Shown here in pieces: positions 1 to 12,900 of a DNA stretch of 64,000 bases. Position 1 is the first letter of the stretch; each line of letters opens with the position of its first letter. The DNA is taken from the NCBI GenBank assembly GCA_963662175.1, contig OY759216.1:41495087-41559086 (forward strand), written 5' to 3'. The notes beneath the pieces are model-generated. The model did not search any database. It saw only the letters and a program-made list of their open reading frames with translations, and was not told the DNA's origin. This stretch comes from Aradus depressus. Lineage: Eukaryota > Arthropoda > Insecta > Hemiptera > Aradidae. The translations under genes were made by a program, and so were the position numbers.

Positions 1-206
1 TTTTTATTCACCTAGGTAAGGGGTCCTTAACGAGTACCTGACATCGTACAGGCTCGGGACCATCGCTTAACGTCCCATCCGAAGGACGGCGTGCTTAAGT
101 TTATTTTACCTCCCAGATAAAGTAAACTAAGGGCCTCGGTCGGGTTTCGAACCCGCGACCTTGAGCTCAGTAAGCAAGCACGCATACCACTGAGCTACCG
201 GCACCC
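1..206 (-). repeat. tRNA-derived SINE, copy 1 (cut by window edge)
   Basis: On the minus strand it begins with a tRNA-like head at 206 (GGTAGCTCAGTGGTATGCG as A box and GGGTTCGAAACCCG as B box), then a tRNA-unrelated body with the AAGCACGCCGTCCTTCGG and CAGGTACTCGTTAA signatures shared by all copies in the window. The 3' tail is off the left edge. Likely RNA polymerase III transcribed when young. Confidence 0.9.
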
Positions 207-916
207 AGAATACTTTCTATTTCAGTATAATACATCTGGCTACATCTTTATTATACAGCTATAACGCGCGCTGGTAAATACAAGCAAAGATAGCCGGGGT
301 GACAAGGGCGGCGGTTGGCAGCCGAAGGTCGAAGCCCTTAGTCTTTATATTATTATTTTTATTATACTATACGTCTTTTAACAGGAAACATTTAACATAC
401 AGCTGATTCACTGTTGAAACATTTCCAAGCAAAAAATAATCAAGGTTTTACCATTTATACTTCGGAGGAAGGATTGGCGAATTGGAAACTAGCAAAATTT
501 CGAAAATGAATTTTTCTAAATGGATACAAAGTACCTACTGAAAGGAAAAACTGTTGATATTTTCAAATGTATAGAAGACATCCTATACTTATATTTTTTC
601 AAACACAATTGGTGATGGTTAAGTGATACATTTCATGCTGGGCTGAAATGAGTGTGAAGTAATAGCTTCTTTTCTTAAATATATGTAGCCTATTATATTA
701 GTATATAATATTATTAGCATGTCATGTTATATGCATCCAACAATGGTATTTCAATATAGACACAAAATAATTACTGCTCACAACTAACTGAGAATTGAGT
801 ATTCATATGAATTATGAAAAACTATCAAAAATTTCGATTTCATGGTGATTCTAATGATGAATTGCGTTGAATTGACACATATAGACTACGTAACAGGTAT
901 TAGAGAGACAACTCAC
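207..916. other. TAF4 downstream intron, no feature recognised
   Basis: AT-rich sequence 3' of the last visible TAF4 exon. I looked for the final TAF4 exon on the minus strand and did not find its conserved motif here. Confidence 0.5.
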
Positions 917-3900
917 CCCCAGATTTGTGGATCCTGACCCTAAGGTACTACTGGAACTAGACGCTCCTCCCTCCTCCAGTTTTGCCTTCTTCCTCGGTCC
1001 AATAGCTAGAAGAGCTGTAAGATTCGCTTCTCTTTGCCGTAACTCTTCCATTTCAGCTCTTTGCATCTAAGAAAATAAATAAATACAACGAAATATTATC
1101 TATCCATAAATTTATGGGAAAAACTCCTCAATTATAATGCAGCATATAAAGCCAATTGATGGTTCAGATGAAATGTATGGTAGTGGACATTTCTGATAAG
1201 GCTGGGATTTCCGACATTATGCCGTCAACATTTTCTTTCTGTTCCTGTAAAAAAACTGTTAGTTTTCGAAGAACAAAATATAATTGCGTTCAAAGAGGTG
1301 TGGAATATTGAATCAATTTTAAATTTAATTTACGATAAATAAATATATATATATATACATTTTTTTTTTGCAGAAAACAAGAAATAAATGAAGAAGGAAT
1401 TTAAAAAAACTGACGATAAGAATGATTCTGATAGGGACCTTATTTGCACAAAATTGCTGCAAATACAATTTTCAATTTTAAACGCACTTCAGTTCATGTT
1501 AATGCTCCACTAATATCCTAATTTCCTTCTATCAACTAAATTTATTATTTATTGTCAAATAATATAATTTGACAGACCACTGTCCAGAAATTTCGGGGCG
1601 GAACAACTTGAAAGTAGTTTAACAGTGTTTAAATTCTTAATTTGATAATAATTTTTAAAACTACTAACTGGTCTTATGAAACAATTCCAAAATTAATATT
1701 AATTATGTGTTATTATTAGTTTTTATTCTACGTTGATAGGGCCTTTAACATTGGTTAACAACTTTTTTTTTTGTTAGCTTTACGGACAATGTACATTATC
1801 CAAGCACATAATGGGTACTAATGGTTATTTACACAACATCCCATGGTGGCCCCGAGACATTTAAAAAATAATTAAGTACTAATTCAATAACATGTGCAAA
1901 GGGTTCAAAGTATGTTAATAAAGTTGAATCCGGTAAAAAAAAAGAAAAAAAAATCTGTTTGTTCATTGGTAATACAATAGTGAAAGTACCAGTAAAATTG
2001 GAAGAACTATTGGTAAAATTGGTATTTTCAGAAGAATGGGGACTTATATAAGCAAGTAAATGGGAATAGTAATACCTCCTTCGCTTTGGCTTTAAGCTTC
2101 TGTTGCTCAGGATCCTCAGGTTTTGTTCTTGATTTCGCAGCTCTCAGGAGTAGTTCCCTTTCCTGTTCTTCGTGTCTTTTCCGTTCTGCTCTGTCAACCT
2201 CCTCAAGGCATTTTAACTGAGTCCTCACATCTTGTGATACTTCGTATTTTGGGTCAGCCTAAAAAAAAAAATAATAATAAAAGATAAAAAATAGTCAAAT
2301 CGAGTTGTTCAATCCTTCAGCTGAAATCAGAGAAAATCTCCAGTTACTGGGTATTATTCGGTACATCTAAGAAAAATCCACTTGGTAGAATTTTTGCTGT
2401 TTTTCAGACAAAAGTTCTATTGGAATTCATATTCACATTCGAGAATATGAGAACTATATTTATGTTACTTAACATTTTTTGCAGAGATATTGTGAAACAT
2501 GTATTTAGTATTTGTTAAGTTGTGGCTGAAGATAGTAGCTATACCGAAAGTACTCCCATATTTTAAATATATTTTGTGAAATAGACAATATTTTTGAAAA
2601 ACGGACATTTTTCTTCTTCTTTTTAAATATAAATATATTTATATGGCACTCCGTTTTCAGACATAATATTATTAATGAGAGTCTCAAGAAATTTAGTCAC
2701 ACCAACATAGCTTATAGTTTAAGAGAAAAAAATGGACACTTATCTAGTTACCTTGTTAAAATCTATGCGGTGTTCAGCGATAACGGCCAGTTTCTCAACT
2801 AGTGTCTTGAGTCTTTCTTGAGTAGCATGGGAGATCAAAGATGCCACGTCTAAATTTGGGTCATCCAGGCCATGTTTCTTAGCTATTGGTAGAAACATAA
2901 ATACATTAAAAATCTACATAAATAAATTTAAAAAAAAAACCTAATCATTACATATGAATTTCAAGAAAGCTATCCATAAATTCTATTGCATTTCACTTAT
3001 TTTTTCCTATGAAATGATTTTTTTTTAAAGAACGATATGTTTGAGTATTAATAGTACCTATCTCAGTTATGAAAATGGAAACTATTCGAATTAATAATAA
3101 TTAAATAAGAAAGAAAGATCCAGAAAAGTTCCAACCTATCCTTGCGATTCTGTTGATAAGAGGGACAGTGTGAAGAAATAGTTCGTCTTTACAGGAGCGA
3201 ATTTGTGTTCCAACAAACTCAGTGGAACCAAGGATTCTCTGGCTTTCTTCGGCCAGGTTCACACCTCCCATGGCAGCCACATCGTTAATGTCGTCATCTC
3301 CCCTACAATTCATACAGAATCAGGAAATAATAAAAAGGAAAATAATACAAAATAATAAATATATAATATGTGTCTGTACAACCTACGAACTATTTTAAGT
3401 ACAAAATCATCATGAGAATTAAATTACTAGAAAAATGAGTATTCTGGTAAAGTCTTCTTTTGGTAAAGTGTGATTTATGTAAATAGCAACAAAAATAACA
3501 TGGTGGGGGAAGGTTGGTAAAAGGATGAAAGCAGTGTCCTGATTCCGACATCCAACCTCCTCCCGTCGTCAATTAATATTAACGACCTTATAATCAATAT
3601 TTTTTCATAATTTAATGCAGCAGTTTTTTTTTAGAATAATCATTTGTAATCATAAGGATTTATGAATTGATGTTTCGCCAAATAACCTAAAAAATAGTTT
3701 TTTTTTTGTGTCTTTCTGAAAGAAAGAGTTTCCAGACCAACGTTTGTAGGCAATTGTTTTCTTATTTTGGCCTCCAAAGGACAAAGGTCTCCTAGGAGGT
3801 CTGTAGGATTTTGAGAATATCCTTTACATTTATGTCAATATTTTTTGTAAACAGGAACGTCCATAATTGCTGGCAATGTTTTCGTTGTAGAAATACAACA

Positions 3901-6900
3901 GCAACCTCCTTCGCAACATCGATATTTGATTACATAATTTTTTCTTCTGAATTGACCTCTTGTTCTTGAAGTTTGCCGCTCCATCTTGGGTTAACCTCTA
4001 TACAATTTAACAACAACAATACATTCATACTTACACATAACCAGAAGAGGAGAATGTCTTCTTCTCCTTGATTTGGACAGCCTGTTGTCCAGACTTGAGG
4101 AGGGAGGGGGCTGCGAACTGTGAGGAGGCGGTGGAGGAGGTGAAAAGAGGGCGGGCGGTGGTGGTGAAGGGTCCCTTGGAGAGGTGCTGACCAGGCCGGA
4201 GCTGGATGGTGGGGGTCCGAACTATCTGGGGCCGGAGGTTACTGCCCCCAGGGCTCCGGATTGTAGCCACCCCCGTCTTCAGTCCGCTGGTCACCACCTG
4301 ACCACTCGTACCCATCCGCATCGGCTACAAGAAGCAAGGCATATTGAATTCAAAGAGGTGTACTATAAACTCAAAAAAAAATCCGTGAACTGTCCTCACA
4401 ATGCGCCCCATGGTTAGCTTGCAATATGACAATTGCATTGGCAGAAACAACGTTCTGAGTCACTTTTGAAAAGAAGATTTCACAGGAGCATTGTTCCAGA
4501 GGCCATCACTGAGAATAAAAAAAGTGGATTTTTCTAATCAAGAGAAACAACGTTGCATCAATATTTTGAGTGGATACTTGAATTTAAATTACGTGGTTGT
4601 GATGTAAAATTGTTTATTTACCATCTTCATCTTTTTGGAATAAAAAATAAGCATAATGAAACTGTACTTGAAGAAAAATTCAAAGATGATGACGTTTATC
4701 TATTTTAATTGTTTCTCATGCAATTAAAAATCTTCTAATTACAATATAATATTTAATTATACAGGACATTGCACCTACTGTTATGATACGCTGAACTTGT
4801 TGAACTGGTCTCGCCACTTGCTGATTGATAACCTTCATTTGGGGATTAGCTGTCATCTGAAACTGACTCCTCACCTGGAAATGGTTAAATAAAACATATT
4901 TACATCAGCCAAAAGATCCTTCTAACAATTTTACAGTTAGATGTGAACTTTCAGAACAGTCATCCAAGTTTCATGAAATGAAAGTTTCAATAAGGAAAGT
5001 ACTCGAGATAACTCGTATTAGCTCTAAATCTTTTCTCTAGCAAGTGCCAATGCATTACTGAATAAATCCATATACCAAATTCTGTGTTGAAATATTCATT
5101 CAATCGCATTTGAATACATATACATGTTTTTTACTTATAAATTGATATTTACAACTGTATATAAGAAATGAGTGTGTGAGATGCAAAACTCGCTCGTTAC
5201 ACATTAGCCGAATATTGAGAAAATGCAAAAAACATGCATGGAACGAACCAGTTTTGATACTAACTGCAATTTTCAGTCACCTAAAACCATTGGAAAGAAC
5301 AAGTTTTGATACAATCTGATGTTTTAGTCTTATAAAGCGCCAAAATATCTTTTAAAATCTGCTGTCATCTCAATTTTTTCTATTTTTGTAACGAGCGAGT
5401 TTTGCATCTCACACACTCAAATAAATACAACAAACAAATGTTCTAAGCGAGAGATAAAGACAATGTCAAAATCAAAGTTGAGGAACGCGGATATATTGTG
5501 GAATTTGTAATAAATAAATAAAACAAACTATTTTTTGAAATATTGTCTATTCCACTAAAGATCTTTAGTGGAATAGACAATATTTCAAAAAATAGTTTGT
5601 TTTATTTATTTAATGTCAAAATGTCAAGGGGTAGAAATCACCCAGTGGTGACACCTCCCTAAGAATATATATTAACAGAAACTTTCGGTGGAAATTCCTT
5701 CAAAGAATTTTTGATAGATTAGATAACTTTCCGTATACTACGTATAGCTCAGGAAATAAAAACAAAACGTTTAGTATGGTTATAATAATGAAAAAATAAT
5801 ACCAATCCTGTTCCTTTATTCCAATTTAAGATGAGATGGACGACTTACCTGGGAGGTGATGACAGGTGTTGACTGGATTACAGAGAGAGGAGGAGGCCTG
5901 ATACCTTCAATAACCAACTCATTGTTCACCATTGACTGCCGGAGAAGGGGCAAACTTTTCTGAAAATTTAACAACTGATTGTTACAGAAAAGAAAAATAA
6001 TTTCAAACATTAAAAATAATGTCTCCGAAGATGCACATGACATAAAATATATATGTAAATATAATGTCCGAATGATAGCATTAGCGAGGAGGATAATTCT
6101 CTACATTTATCTAAATTTGTACCATTTTACCTTTTACAAATAAATACACAAATACGTATAGAGTTCAAGAAATTTGGAGAGCGCTATTTGAGATAATTCC
6201 TTCTTCTAAACTCACCCAGACGTAATAAGGCTCTTATCTTAGCTTTAATTTACTTTCATCGCCACATAAATGAATAAATCTATCAAAAACCTTGATTAAT
6301 TTCAAGGATTATTCTGAAGAGTTGAATAATAAAAACTATCATGCAGATACTGAAGTGACACCGAAGTATTCAACCCATAGTTTTTACTGATTATTATTCT
6401 ATTTAGTAAACACGCAACAAACACACAGTTGAGCACCAACTCCAAAAACTTATATCCTACAGATTTTTAATAAATTCCTGAGAGCGTTAAAATGGCTTTA
6501 AAAGTGATACCAGTTTCGTCCTCCTTGCGCAAGTGCAGCTTGTACAAGCATGCATAATCGAAATTCCTTCAATCTTCAAGCCGCTTGTACACTGAAAATG
6601 CTTGTACAAAATTATCCTACAGACGCTTGTACAAAAGGATTGATCATGCATGCTTGTTAAGCTTGCAGTTACATGTGTAGCTACCTTAACTCAAGAAATA
6701 TAGAAGATATAATATATAATGGACTTAAAATAAGAAAAATTAACAAGAATTTATAGTAAATATTTTGAGTATATGCAAAAATACAATTTAAAAGTACCAA
6801 ACCAAATTACTACCTTTATTCATTTGACTTAAAAATATAATAATTAATCAATTTTTGGAAGAGCTTGTACAAAACGTTTTTTTTTTTTCAAATCCCCTTG

Positions 6901-9900
6901 AAAATGTTCTGATGATATTTTGAATTATAGCGAATATATGAATGACTAAAAGAGATTAGCATATTTTTTCATATACAACAAGGTAGGTTCTAATTAATAA
7001 TTTCTACATAACATTAAAATTGATATGCCTACGTTTGACCCAGGGGAGGATATTTTGTTCAATTGATGTAATAAGAGGATTACAGGCACAGAGTGGACGC
7101 CATAAAAAATAATTGGAGACTTTTATTTTGTAATCCTCTATATCCCAATTTAAATGGATACTACTTCCACATGTCACAATGTAGTTTTTATGATCTGCAA
7201 TATGTGGTGAAATTGTATACTTACAATTACTTTCTAAAAACACAAATGTTTCGTCATCCATTATTGAAATAATGTCAACTTTAGTTCAGTCAAGAAAACG
7301 GGAGCAGAATCAAGGAACGGGAGCAGCTTTGTTGACGCCCAAATAGAGCCGAGAGCTCTCGAAGTTGAACGAGTTCTTTTTGTTGGGTCGGTCGCACACA
7401 AATCGTATGGTTTCACACTGCTTTGAAGTTCTTTCAAAGGAATTCTCTGGCTATCATCCCGTCGGACTAAGTACGTGTATAATCCGTCACATGTGTGCGC
7501 GGGGCCATTTGAATCAATGCACTTTTGCTCCTCTGGGATTTTACCGGTATCTGCGTGGGCCTCTCAGATTGGGAGTACGATATGGTACAAATAACATTAA
7601 CGATGGTCCACAGATGTATGAAACGCCTAAGATGCAGAGGTTAACATTCTTGCAGAGGAGCTTCAGTACAGTACCTTTCAACCTCGGCTATATGGGACTT
7701 ATTTATACACCTATGGATACGTGTAAGGTACCTTATTAAGAAAATAAACATGGTTGACACAGGTATTACATAACTAACCCTAGAAAACAGACCAAAAAAT
7801 AAGCCAATTTTCAGGGTTTGGTCATTAAAAGTAATAGTGGGGGGAGTTGGACAGTAGTGTAGACTTCATGGGTGGGATTGGAAACAAAATGGACGCTAGC
7901 AAGAAAACACAAAACATAATTTCTTTTTTGCTGGATATGAATGATGACATGCCTCATTTCCATGTCAATCTCTGAAAATCGCAGCGTCATGAATGTACTG
8001 TCGAAGAAAGGCCTAGAAATGGAATGAAAGCTATGAGAGTTCCCCGGACATCGCATAGATTGCGCATAAACTACACCGAATATTCTACTGACACAACTTT
8101 CCCAATTTTTCAAAAACTGACCAATAACAGAAGTTGACTAACCTTAAGGAAGCCGATGAGACAGGGCTGAGGGGAGGCATTAAGGAGTCGCTCGAGGCGG
8201 TCACAGAACTGCTCAGGCTCCACCTTGGTGTCGACCAGCTCCTGAATCAGGGTCCGGACACTCCGCTCCACTGTCTTGGACTCTCGGGTGGACAGCTCCA
8301 ACAGATTGGCCAGGAACTTGCGGCACTTCTCCTTCGTCTGGTCTACAGCTCCTCGCCCCGTCACCACCGAGTTCTGACCAACCAAAACCATCTCATTTAT
8401 TACAAACTTACAAAAGATAAATAAATAAATAAAAAATAACTACTGCGTCCCTTATTCATGATAACCATACAGAAGATTAATGCCTCTTTTCTGATGTATA
8501 TAATTCAAAATCCATTGCGGAGGTTTTTAATCTGATACCTTTTTAGGCAAAAAAATGAGTTCCCTCAAGGCCGTGTGCTATACCCCATCACCTTCATCAA
8601 GATATCGAACAGTATCCAAACTCCAATTGTCTCATGTTTGCCCATGTGAGTGACCTGGTAATATACACCTCCAGTTATCCAGAGCATGCATCGACCACTA
8701 TCAAAGTACTCTTAATAAAGTAAACTCCAGTTTGCTAGATAAAGACTTAACAATATCCCATGCGGAACCCAAAACCTTACTTTCCTTCAGACATAGAAAT
8801 AAATCTAGTTGGAACTATCATACCCAGTGTCAAACATTATAAATATCAAGGTTTAACATTAGAACAAAGATTGACATGGGTGGTACATTTGAAACTGAAG
8901 GTTACAAATCAAAGAATATCCTAGACACTCTGTTAACACAAAATGGGGCGTTGACAGTTCTGTTGTTGAGACTCAATAAGGCAAATGTCTAATTCATCCA
9001 GGACTACGGTAGTATTGTGTATGGAACAGCAAAGCCTAACCTTCGGAAAACAATCGATTCCATGGCGTTCGCCTAGCGACAGAAGGCTTCCGCTTCAACA
9101 CTGTCTTCAGTATCTTTGCCAACTCCAGGCCATAAATTTCCAAAATACTTCCCTCTGTATGAAATCAGATCAGAGGGAAACACACACATTCATTCAACAA
9201 TTGATTATAAATAACAACTCCAAATTATAAATAACCTCTAACGTTTCCTAATCCAAAGTCTAACTTATTCTCTGCAATAGAACCTTCGAATGTTTACCAT
9301 AAAAGACACTAACCCAGTAAGTTTTAAGAAAGGATATTTAAAAGTCAGCATCGGTGAAGTCTCCTGGTCTCATATTCATGGAAGGGGCTGTGTCGGATGA
9401 GGGGATAGGCCCTGACCCAGACGTCAAAGTGGTCGCTCCTACATATTCTCCCTCCCTTCGGTCTGCGATGTCTACTGCCCTGAGTTAGTAGTCCTACTCA
9501 AGGCCCTCAATATCGTAATGGCTCAAAAAGATACCACCGACTCTCTGCTCACTTTGAGTGACAACACAACACCCAACCAATCCTGTTATTCAGGACATCC
9601 GCTCCACATTGCGGAATCTGAAGAAAGAAAAGAAGGAAGTAGCGTTCTTCTGGTCCCAGGACAATGCAACATCAGGGTAATTAAATGGCAAACCTGGTTG
9701 CCAAAACAGCTGCCACTGAAGACGGAATATATCTTACTCAAAACTTCGTTTCAAGCTACATAAAAGAAGTGATGAGAGAGAGTATGGATGAATATCAGTA
9801 ACACAATTTGAGAGAGATAAAGTCTCCTAGCATGCGATGCTGGAAATCGCCGTCCAGATAATGTCATCGTGAAGATGTAATCCTAAAACGACACCCATCT

Positions 9901-12900
9901 GGCAGATTTTTCAAAATACTGTTTACTATGAAATTGGGTTTTAAAGAAGCATAGGTCCAATTTTTTTCGCACCAAAATGATACACCTCCACGCCAAAGAG
10001 GTGAGTATAATAATATCCTTTTTTAGGATTTTCTTTTCAGGGAATGTTCGTGAAGAAACCAAGGAAATCATATTGTCTACTGTAACTGCAATTCTTCCGT
10101 AACGGATAATCGCAATTCAAAATGTTCTCCACCGTCATTATCGCAATAAAATAAACAAAAAAGGGACACAATATGATGACTAAACCATTTTTTTTTTTTT
10201 TTTTTGCGTGCATGCCATCACTACGTACTATATTTGTGAAACAAAAAAAAAAAAACGAGGGGCCGTTTAGCTAACTTACATTGTATTTGCTGAACATGTT
10301 TTATCAATCACATGACATTAAATGTTACACACATTATATTTCTGGGTAGTATCGCAAATAAAAAAGTGATTATAAAAAAAATAATAAATAACACATACAG
10401 GAGTAGATGTGGCAGAGGACTGAGTAACCAGCGAAGGAACTTGACTTTGAACGCCGCCTTGTGTTGCCGCTCCCTGAAAATATATAACATAAGATATAAA
10501 CATTTGTTTATCAGAAATCCATGTACATATAGATTATTTGAAACAAATGGAGAGGACCCAGAAAGTGTATCGGTCGAGGGGGAACATAGAAAATAAGAAG
10601 AGGGAATCTTCTAGATCGTTACGACTCCAGACCTCGAACAAACTGGGACACTCTTCATGCCACTGTGGGAACAAAGCAATCCAGACATCTCTGAAACCAT
10701 GAGAAGAAGAAGACTAATCAAGTTTTCGAACAATAACATGAGCAGGGTGATATCTTCAAGTATGAATGATGGCGCTTTGAACCTTTCAGAGTGATTGCAA
10801 AAATAATCATCTACTTTTGCGTCCAACAAAGAGGCTGGGTTTGTTTTTTTGAACATAGACGATACAAAACTATGGGGGAAGTAAAAAGAATCATTTAGTT
10901 TCCCCTTTTGCCTCCTGAATCAATTTGTGGCTAAGAAATTCTGTTTGTTTTTTAATGTCACTTTGGTCTACAGGTGTGGAAGTCACGTCCAAGAGAAGGC
11001 AAGGATGTCCTAAATGAACTCTGACCACTGTGCTGGTTTCAACTTTTAATATCAGATAAACGACAAAGAGGACCTGCCTAGTCAGAACTATGGGAAATGA
11101 CTGGTGGGTTAGTCTACTATCAACCACCATCTCAAAAGGTGAAGCGACGCTGCAAAGATGTATCCCATGAATTGACAGGAAAACAGTCATTTAAAAACAT
11201 GCAATTAGCGCTTGAAACACTCCAATGGGATTCCTTGGAAAAAAAAAAAATTATCCATTATAAATATTATCGTAACATGCATGATTTCAGAAAAAAACCT
11301 CTGATCCTGTAAGATTGGGACCCCCGGTATAATTATTCATGTATTCAACAGATGTATTTTTTTCTACCGAAACTTATATAGCCCCGAAAACCGTTGGTTA
11401 CCGACCGACCCCTGATCTAGATAGAGAACCTTACTTGGTGTTAAGAGCCCCTCGACTACCGACTGTCCTACCGCAAAGTTAAAACTCAAAAATTACAAAT
11501 AACTTTCAAGCTGGGGGAGTACTCTGACGCTGATGTTTCAGGGATCTTCTAAAATGATTATTAAATGTTGCGTCTTTAGAAGTCTGTTTTATTTTAATCG
11601 TTTCTCTAATAGTTCTATTCTACCTATAATTTTTGGTCACAATAAATAAGACACCCTGAATTAATTATAATAACATAATGTTATAAAGTAAATAAAAAAA
11701 AAAAGAACAAAAATTGAAACCAAGACTCGACTCACCCATTTTTCCAAAATCCAAGAATGTAGTGCTTGCCTACTCATACGTCCACTAGAATGGGTCCTGT
11801 TTTTTCTGAGATATTGGTTCTTCAATATATGGCCCAAGAGAATGGACAAAAAGATAAGACAATTAATCCTTTAATGATAACATCGAGGTTTCATCAGTTC
11901 TCTATCCACTCTTCAAAGTAATAATAACAGTAATGAAATTGAAATGAAATGAACTGAACAGCCCGCGACCGATAAGCTTCTATTTAAAAAAAAATGGTTT
12001 ATCAAAATATCGAACTCTTATAAAATTTCACCTTATATTCAAAGAAAAATAAACTTTATATTGCCAATCGCCTAATTCGATGTTTCTGCTGTAAATTAGG
12101 TTCAATTTAAACGTATTTAGTTAAATTCCGGTAATTGAATAAAGCAAAACGCAAATGAGACATACATCGTGAAATTTTTCTCAATGTTCAATTCGAAATT
12201 TGATAGAACATATTTTTTGAAAAATGTATCCACATAAGCTTTGAATTAAACTATCTGGAGAACTGTAAAGGCGCAACTGACATTCTGAGTTTCTTCAAAA
12301 TTTATCATTGGGAAAGAGGTCAACATTTCAAAGAGCAAGACCAAAATAAAACGACAAAACATTTTTCATAACATTCCAAAATATGTAAACATTTTTTCGC
12401 TCCCAAGATTTGATGGTGGTGCAAGTTCACAAAGACCCTGCTGCAATAGAAAATAGGTTTTGTTGTATGTGAAGTAAGGCTATTTTGCACGCTGAACAAT
12501 ATTCACTATTGCCATAACCCGATCCTATGTACTACTATAGCCCTATCGGCGTCGCAAGTTCAAAAATAAAGTTCTGACGTTCATACACCGTTATGGGTTT
12601 CAATGGAATGGCTGAAACTGTGCTAGTTTCCACGTCACGGTGTCACTGTTATTCTAGGTATAGGAGTCGGAAATCTTTTTGCATGCGCAGGCCGCATAAT
12701 GCCTAATTTTGCTTATGAAAACAAATTAAGTTAAATAAGCAGAAATGTTAATTTCACAGTGTAATTTCATACATCCTGTCAGTTAATTTATGTCCAGACT
12801 CATTACTCCGCCAAACTATATCCCTACCTTCAATCGTAGATTAATCTAATTTTTAGTCTAAAAAACTAGTTCCCTTGCACCCGTCTTCTTGGACATTTCC

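Noticed and set aside
131..206. tRNA gene on the minus strand (also at 63290-63366, 42383-42460 and 39405-39481)
   Set aside because: The A and B boxes are present but each is the head of a SINE with a shared non-tRNA body, and acceptor-stem pairing is not maintained. These are not functional tRNA genes.
4184..4417. Plus-strand ORF opposite TAF4 exon 7
   Set aside because: Antisense shadow; the minus-strand frame continues the TAF4 protein.
8134..8424. Plus-strand ORF opposite TAF4 exon 4
   Set aside because: Antisense shadow of the TAFH exon; the minus-strand translation matches TAF4 with proper splice sites.
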